NCBI RefSeq assembly: GCF_002291145.1
Contig: NZ_NTGE01000211.1
Location: forward strand, 62,001 to 126,000
Length of the DNA stretch: 64,000 nt
Direction: 5' to 3'
Source: Streptomyces sp. SA15
Lineage (GTDB): Bacteria; Actinomycetota; Actinomycetes; Streptomycetales; Streptomycetaceae
Under the pieces are notes generated by a model that saw only the letters and a list, made by a program, of their open reading frames with translations, did not search any database and had not been told where the DNA came from. The translations under genes were made by a program, and so were the position numbers. Shown one piece after another: positions 60,301-64,000 of this stretch (the stretch's first letter is position 1; every line of letters begins with the position of its first letter).

Positions 60301-61038
60301 TACGTACCGAAGTGAGCGCAGCCCGCGCTCCAGATGCCAGTGCAGGTACGCGGACACCAGCCCGCTCCCCTCCCGGACGTACCGCGGCTCGCACGCGTCC
60401 GCGGTCTCCCAGTCTCCCGTAAGCAGCGCGCCGAGGAGTTCCAGGGTCTGCGGCGACGGTACGACACTCCCCGGCACCCGGCAGTCCACGCAGACGGACC
60501 CCCCGGACGCCACCGAGAAGAACCGGTTCGGCCCGGCCATACCGCACTTCGCACAGTCGCTGAAGCTGGGGGCGTACCCATTGACGGCGAGGGAGCGCAG
60601 CAGAAAGGCATCCAGAACAAGGTGCGGCGCGTGCTCACCCCGGGCGAGCGTCCGCAGGGCGCCGACGAGCAGCAGATACTGCTGCACCGCCGGCTCGCCC
60701 TCGTGGTCGGTGAACCGCTCGGCGGTCTCCAGCATGGCCGTCCCGGCGGTGTACCGCGCGTAGTCGGCGACGATCCCGCCCCCGTACGGCGCGATGGTCT
60801 CGCTCTGTGTACACAGCGGCAGCCCGCGCCCGACCAGCTCACTCCCCCGCGCGAAGAACTGCACGTCCACGTGCGAGAAGGGTTCGAGCCGCGCCCCGAA
60901 CTTCGACTTGGTCCGCCGCACACCCCTGGCCACGGCCCGTACCCGACCGTGACCGCGCGTGAGCAGCGTGATGATCCGGTCCGCCTCACCCAGCTTCTGG
61001 GTGCGCAGCACGATGCCGTCGTCGCGGAACAGACTCAT
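60292..61038 (-). CDS. recO: DNA repair protein RecO
   Basis: A 248-residue RecO. The OB fold (residues 1-80; DDGIVLRTQKLGEADRII, RGVRRTKSKFGARLEPF) is followed by the helical domain with a zinc finger: CAKCGMAG (near 160) and CVDC (near 180). RecO loads RecA at single-strand gaps with RecR. The ATG at 61038 was chosen for its match to the family start. Its stop falls in a short repeat. Upstream neighbour of uppS. Confidence 0.94.
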   Translation of the reverse strand: MSLFRDDGIVLRTQKLGEADRIITLLTRGHGRVRAVARGVRRTKSKFGARLEPFSHVDVQFFARGSELVGRGLPLCTQSETIAPYGGGIVADYARYTAGTAMLETAERFTDHEGEPAVQQYLLLVGALRTLARGEHAPHLVLDAFLLRSLAVNGYAPSFSDCAKCGMAGPNRFFSVASGGSVCVDCRVPGSVVPSPQTLELLGALLTGDWETADACEPRYVREGSGLVSAYLHWHLERGLRSLRYVEK

Positions 61039-61097
61039 GAAGCCATTCTCGCCTACGGCAGGTGCGCGCCGTGTTTCGAGTGCTTCGACCGCGGGTT

Positions 61098-61313
61098 TCA
61101 AGGGACCTCACCTCGGCTGCGGGCGTTGGCGTACGCCGTCGCCGCGCTGAGACGCTCGGCCTGGGTGGCGCGGCGCACGGCCCCCGGCTCGGCGTCCCAC
61201 TCCCGCCCGCCGCCGTACGGTCTCAGCTGTACGTAGGGCCCTTCGTGCCCCATGACGATCCCGAGCCTGCCCGTACGGGTGTCCACGACATACGACCCGA
61301 CCGGCGGTTTCAT
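61098..61313 (-). CDS. small conserved protein of the XRE/DUF397 locus
   Basis: A 71-residue protein of strand-rich composition (GSYVVDTRTGRLGIVMGHEG near the start, YGGGREWDAEPG in the middle) and a short helical tail. Its ATG overlaps the stop of the gene before it (ATGA), so the pair is coupled. I do not recognise a named family; similar small proteins sit beside XRE/DUF397 pairs in Streptomyces as far as I recall. Confidence 0.7.
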   Translation of the reverse strand: MKPPVGSYVVDTRTGRLGIVMGHEGPYVQLRPYGGGREWDAEPGAVRRATQAERLSAATAYANARSRGEVP

Positions 61314-61516
61314 CGCAGCACCGCCGCGAGTCGCTGCGCGGTCTCGACGGAACATCGGCCCAATTCGACGAGTGGACACGGTGCCTCCCGCGCAAGACTC
61401 ACCGGGTCGAGCCCGAGTGACGGCAGAATAATTCCGGCCTTCCTGAGCGCCGCGCGCAATTCTTTCACCGCGTCCTCCGCTTCTTCGACGCAGAGCGCCG
61501 AGTGCTGTGCCTCCAC
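61310..61516 (-). CDS. small helical protein of the XRE/DUF397 locus
   Basis: A 68-residue mostly helical protein (ALCVEEAEDAVKELRAALRK, then a Leu-rich end). GTG at 61516 follows AAGGGGAG. It is the first gene of a coupled pair and is divergent from the XRE regulator, 114 bases away. No enzyme or DNA-binding motif is visible; function unknown. Confidence 0.68.
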   Translation of the reverse strand: MEAQHSALCVEEAEDAVKELRAALRKAGIILPSLGLDPVSLAREAPCPLVELGRCSVETAQRLAAVLR

Positions 61517-61630
61517 CGTGCTCCCCTTCTTTCCGGGTTTCACTCTTCGTGTCTCCACGATGCCCCTCCGCAACTACACTCGGCAGGAGTCTGTGCACTA
61601 CAAGTGCGGGTCAGCGCAAGGGGGTTGGCC

Positions 61631-62464
61631 GTGGCCAACGGTTCACGACAGGCGGCCTGGGAGTTCTTCGGGACGGAGTTGAAGCGGAGGCGGGAGGACG
61701 CGGGGATCACTCAAGTGGGGCTGGGGGAGCGGGTCTTCGTTTCCGGTGGGTATATCGGTCAGTTCGAACAGGCGATCCGAAGACCACAGTTGGATGTGGC
61801 AAAGCGGATTGACGATGAGCTACAAACCGACGGCTTTTTCGAGCGGATGTGGCGGAAGCTCATCAAAGAACAGCGGTACGCGGATTACTTCGCGCATGCG
61901 GCTGAGCTGGAGCGGCTGGCGACGAGCATCTGCGAGTGGGCGCCCGCCGTGGTCCCAGGCCTCCTGCAGACACCCGAGTACGCCCGTGCGATCTACCTGG
62001 CGAGCAACCCGCTTGCCACGGACGGCTACATCGAGGAGATGGTCAGCCTCCGCATGGAGCGCGCCCAGCTCCTCAAGGACGCTACACGGCCCGTGTATTG
62101 GGCGCTCCTGCACGAAGTAGTACTGCGCGTCCCGGTCGGCTCCCCCGCAGTGATGGCCCAGCAGTTGGACCACATCGCGGCGATGGTGCGCAGCCGCGAG
62201 GTACTGGTGCAGGTACTGCCGTTCTCTGCGGGGGCACATCCGCAGATGGGCAAGCTGATGAGGCTCATGGAGTTCGAAGACGCCCCGCCAACCGTCTATA
62301 CAGAGGGGGTGTTTTCGGGGAACCTGCTGGATGATCCGGCCGTAGTGAAGCGGACACAGGCGGATTACGATCACCTCAGGGCCGCCGCTCTGCCACTGGA
62401 GGCGTCCCTGGCCCTGATCGAATCGGCGGCGGAGGACTACAGACGATGCGCGGGTACAACTTGA
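61631..62464 (+). CDS. XRE regulator with DUF5753 (Scr1-like) domain
   Basis: A 277-residue protein. The Cro/C1-type helix-turn-helix at residues 10-65 (FFGTELKRRREDAGITQV, SGGYIGQFEQAIRRP) is followed by a DUF5753 domain with WAPAVVPGLLQTPEYARAI near residue 100 and a C-terminal part (LPFSAGAHPQMGKL). This is the WhiJ/Scr1-like regulator group, usually paired with a small DUF397 protein that modulates it. GTG start chosen for AAGGGGG six bases upstream; TTG two codons earlier is possible. It overlaps the DUF397 gene by 19 bases. Confidence 0.9.
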   Translation: MANGSRQAAWEFFGTELKRRREDAGITQVGLGERVFVSGGYIGQFEQAIRRPQLDVAKRIDDELQTDGFFERMWRKLIKEQRYADYFAHAAELERLATSICEWAPAVVPGLLQTPEYARAIYLASNPLATDGYIEEMVSLRMERAQLLKDATRPVYWALLHEVVLRVPVGSPAVMAQQLDHIAAMVRSREVLVQVLPFSAGAHPQMGKLMRLMEFEDAPPTVYTEGVFSGNLLDDPAVVKRTQADYDHLRAAALPLEASLALIESAAEDYRRCAGTT

Positions 62465-62760
62465 CCAACGCCCGCTGGCGCAAGAGCACCTACAGCGGCG
62501 GCAGCGGGGGCGAGGAGTGCGTCGAGGTCGCGTACGACTTCCCAGGCGCCGCCCGCTGGCGCAAGAGCACGTACAGCAACGGCGAGGGCGGCAACTGCGT
62601 CGAGGTAGCCGACGGAGTCCCCGGCGTCGTCCCGGTCCGTGACAGCAAGGTGCCCGGCGGTCCTGCTCTGCTCATCGGGTCGGCCGCCTGGACGGAGTTC
62701 ATCGGCACCGTGGGGGCCGCCCGCTTCTTTGCCAGTGTCGTGCTTCCACGACCCGAGTAA
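62446..62760 (+). CDS. DUF397 protein with two motif copies
   Basis: A 104-residue protein that begins inside the preceding regulator gene. The DUF397 core ARWRKSTYSGGSGGEECVEVA occurs twice (20 residues or fewer quoted), near residues 9 and 36, the first without the following half; the second continues into VPVRDSKVPGGPAL, the typical end. Single-copy family members are about 60-70 residues, so this is an internal duplication. It likely acts with the upstream XRE protein in a developmental or toxin-antitoxin-like switch. Confidence 0.88.
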   Translation: MRGYNLTNARWRKSTYSGGSGGEECVEVAYDFPGAARWRKSTYSNGEGGNCVEVADGVPGVVPVRDSKVPGGPALLIGSAAWTEFIGTVGAARFFASVVLPRPE

Positions 62761-62973
62761 AGGGCGCTTCGCGTCGGCTACGCCGATGGCCCTTCGGGCA
62801 CCCTTGACTCGGCTCGCTCCAGCACGGGTGAGAAGCGAGCGAGCGGCCCGGAAAGAGCGGGTGGCCAGGTGGGCAATCCCTTGGGTTGGTTGAGCGGTGG
62901 GCCGGAGACGGGGGCGCGCTCGCGCCTCGCCAGCACGCCGGGCCGGCTCAGCGGCGATCGGTGAGTGAGCGGC
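62761..62973. other. intergenic region after DUF397
   Basis: No gene seen. It holds imperfect GC-rich inverted repeats (for example AGGGCG near 62761 with GGCCCT near 62787) and leads into a transposase remnant. Confidence 0.4.
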
Positions 62974-63093
62974 TGGGGACGCGCCGTCCAGACCCGCGAG
63001 CTCCAGCGTTACCTGCGCCGCCGCAACGCCAACGCTCGCCACCCCGACGTCTTGGCCGCGCAGCGCCGTGAGCGCGCCCGTGTCCGCAGGTAA
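62974..63093 (+). pseudogene. 3' remnant of a DDE transposase
   Basis: Forty codons ending in TAA encode QTRELQRYLRRRNANARHPD and VLAAQRRERARVRR, the C-terminal end typical of IS630-type transposases of Streptomyces. A stop lies in frame just upstream and no DDE motifs remain, so it is a degraded insertion sequence end. Confidence 0.65.
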
Positions 63094-63179
63094 AAGGGCA
63101 TCCGCTGAGGAGGACGCCCTCTTGTCGGGGCAGCCTGATCCCACCGGTGAACTCCTGCCCAGTGCGTCAAACCAGTGCG

Positions 63180-64000
63180 TCAAAAAGGCAGGCCCTGTAG
63201 GTCCACGCCGACGGTGGGCTGGGGCAGCTCGGCCAGGTCGTAGGTCATGGTGGCCAGCGGGCAGAGCCGGGTGCCGGCAGGCTGCCGGAAGGTGACCGGC
63301 GCGGATGTCTGGCGCCATCCGAGCTGCGTGTAGAGCGGGACCAGCTCCGGGCGGCAGAGCAGCATCGCCGTTTCGGCACCGGCCGCCCGTGCGTGTTCGA
63401 CCGCGACGCTGATCATGGTCCTGGCGATGCCCCGGTCCCGATGGGCAGGGTGCACCAGCACATTACCCAGCCCGGCGACACGGCGCGGTGCCCCATCGAA
63501 TGCCATCTCCCGCAGCAGCCACCCGGTAGCAGCCACCAGCCGCCCGTCACAGACGGCCGTGAGCGTGTGTTCCTTGTCCGCCCAGACCAGACCGGGCCCG
63601 TTGACTCCGAAGGGGTCGGGCAGACCGTCGCGGAGTGAGGCGTAGTCCTCCCGATCGCCGGGGCCGGGCGCATAGCGCAGTCGGAGGTCTGCATCACCGT
63701 CAGTACCGTCGTCCACCGCATGCTCCGCTGCGGTCGGGCTGGCGGTGGGGTCAAACCGGTACCGCAGACAGTGCAGTCCGCTGGACTGGACGGTCCCGGC
63801 TGCCTGAGCACCCAGGCGGCGCAGTACCGCGATCGAGCCCGTGTTGCCGGGCAGGACGAACGCGAAGACGGCCGGGAGCGCGAGTCGACGAAACGCCAGG
63901 TCCAAGCAGGCACGGCCTGCCTCTCCTGCGATGCCGCGGCCCTGCGCCCGTGGATGCACGGCGAAGCCGAGGTCGGCTCCGTACCGGGCCCGGTTACGCA
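63180..64000 (-). CDS. tandem GNAT acetyltransferase (5' end outside window)
   Basis: The frame is open to the right edge, so the true start is not in the window. The first visible part (YGADLGFA, then HPRAQGRGIAGEAG) is the acetyl-CoA-binding motif A of a RimJ-like GNAT domain; a linker and a second GNAT domain follow, with GNVLVHPAHRDRGIARTMI as its motif A near the middle, and a C-terminal LYTQLGWRQ. Two-domain GNATs of this kind modify small molecules or proteins; the second half resembles aminoglycoside 2'-N-acetyltransferases only weakly. Confidence 0.82.
   Translation of the reverse strand, partial: RNRARYGADLGFAVHPRAQGRGIAGEAGRACLDLAFRRLALPAVFAFVLPGNTGSIAVLRRLGAQAAGTVQSSGLHCLRYRFDPTASPTAAEHAVDDGTDGDADLRLRYAPGPGDREDYASLRDGLPDPFGVNGPGLVWADKEHTLTAVCDGRLVAATGWLLREMAFDGAPRRVAGLGNVLVHPAHRDRGIARTMISVAVEHARAAGAETAMLLCRPELVPLYTQLGWRQTSAPVTFRQPAGTRLCPLATMTYDLAELPQPTVGVDLQGLPF

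Noticed and set aside
62886..63071. Small + strand frame over the transposase remnant
   Set aside because: Different frame from the recognisable transposase end and no family features.

Overview
The window is high-GC actinobacterial chromosomal DNA, almost certainly Streptomyces: strong third-position GC, many GTG starts, leaderless promoters, paired small XRE/DUF397 genes, excalibur and DUF4394 secreted proteins, and a conserved core order (nirBD, ppdK, dusB, glyS, znuACB-zur, uppS, recO) that I recall from the Streptomyces coelicolor core chromosome. No rRNA, tRNA or CRISPR array was seen.

Layout. 0.1-9.1 kb: imine-reductase-like gene, CPT-like kinase, TSUP transporter, the assimilatory nitrite reductase operon (FAD oxidoreductase-nirB-nirD), then a TetR/SDR pair with twin operators and a LysE exporter. 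9.2-13.0 kb: an SDR followed by a gene graveyard in which remnants of a two-component system and two short antisense gene ends flank a frameshifted TnpB gene. 13.2-18.6 kb: MazG-like and NUDIX pair, a PLP dehydratase, a sortase-type excalibur protein, a PPOX protein, a truncated metallo-beta-lactamase gene, and a divergent SDR/XRE pair. 18.6-33.4 kb: pyruvate phosphate dikinase, a ROK regulator divergent from two glycogen-debranching-type glycosidases, an LTA-synthase-like sulfatase, DusB, a DHA2 drug exporter, and an ECF41 sigma factor with its partner epimerase and a textbook ECF41 promoter.

33.4-52.6 kb is the accessory part: a giant CtpI-type P-ATPase carrying a degenerate second ATPase half, a class C beta-lactamase-like hydrolase, a TetR/aldo-keto reductase pair under a 36-bp palindrome, an MMPL exporter, and a single-module polyketide synthase (KS-AT-ACP) fused to an alpha-oxoamine synthase. 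Divergent from the PKS are two secreted proteins built from Cys-containing Asn/Gln-rich repeats, one with an exact 64-residue period. The PKS-MMPL unit and the repeat proteins are the best candidates for an undescribed system: the first should make and export an alpha-aminoketone lipid, the second looks like an extracellular fibre or adhesive surface protein pair.

52.6-64 kb returns to core genes: glycyl-tRNA synthetase, the zinc uptake operon with two Zur boxes and its regulator, an MBL-Rieske fusion protein, undecaprenyl diphosphate synthase and recO, then a small XRE/DUF397 regulatory locus, a transposase remnant and a tandem GNAT gene cut by the window edge. Short tandem repeats sit at or next to the 3' ends of several genes.
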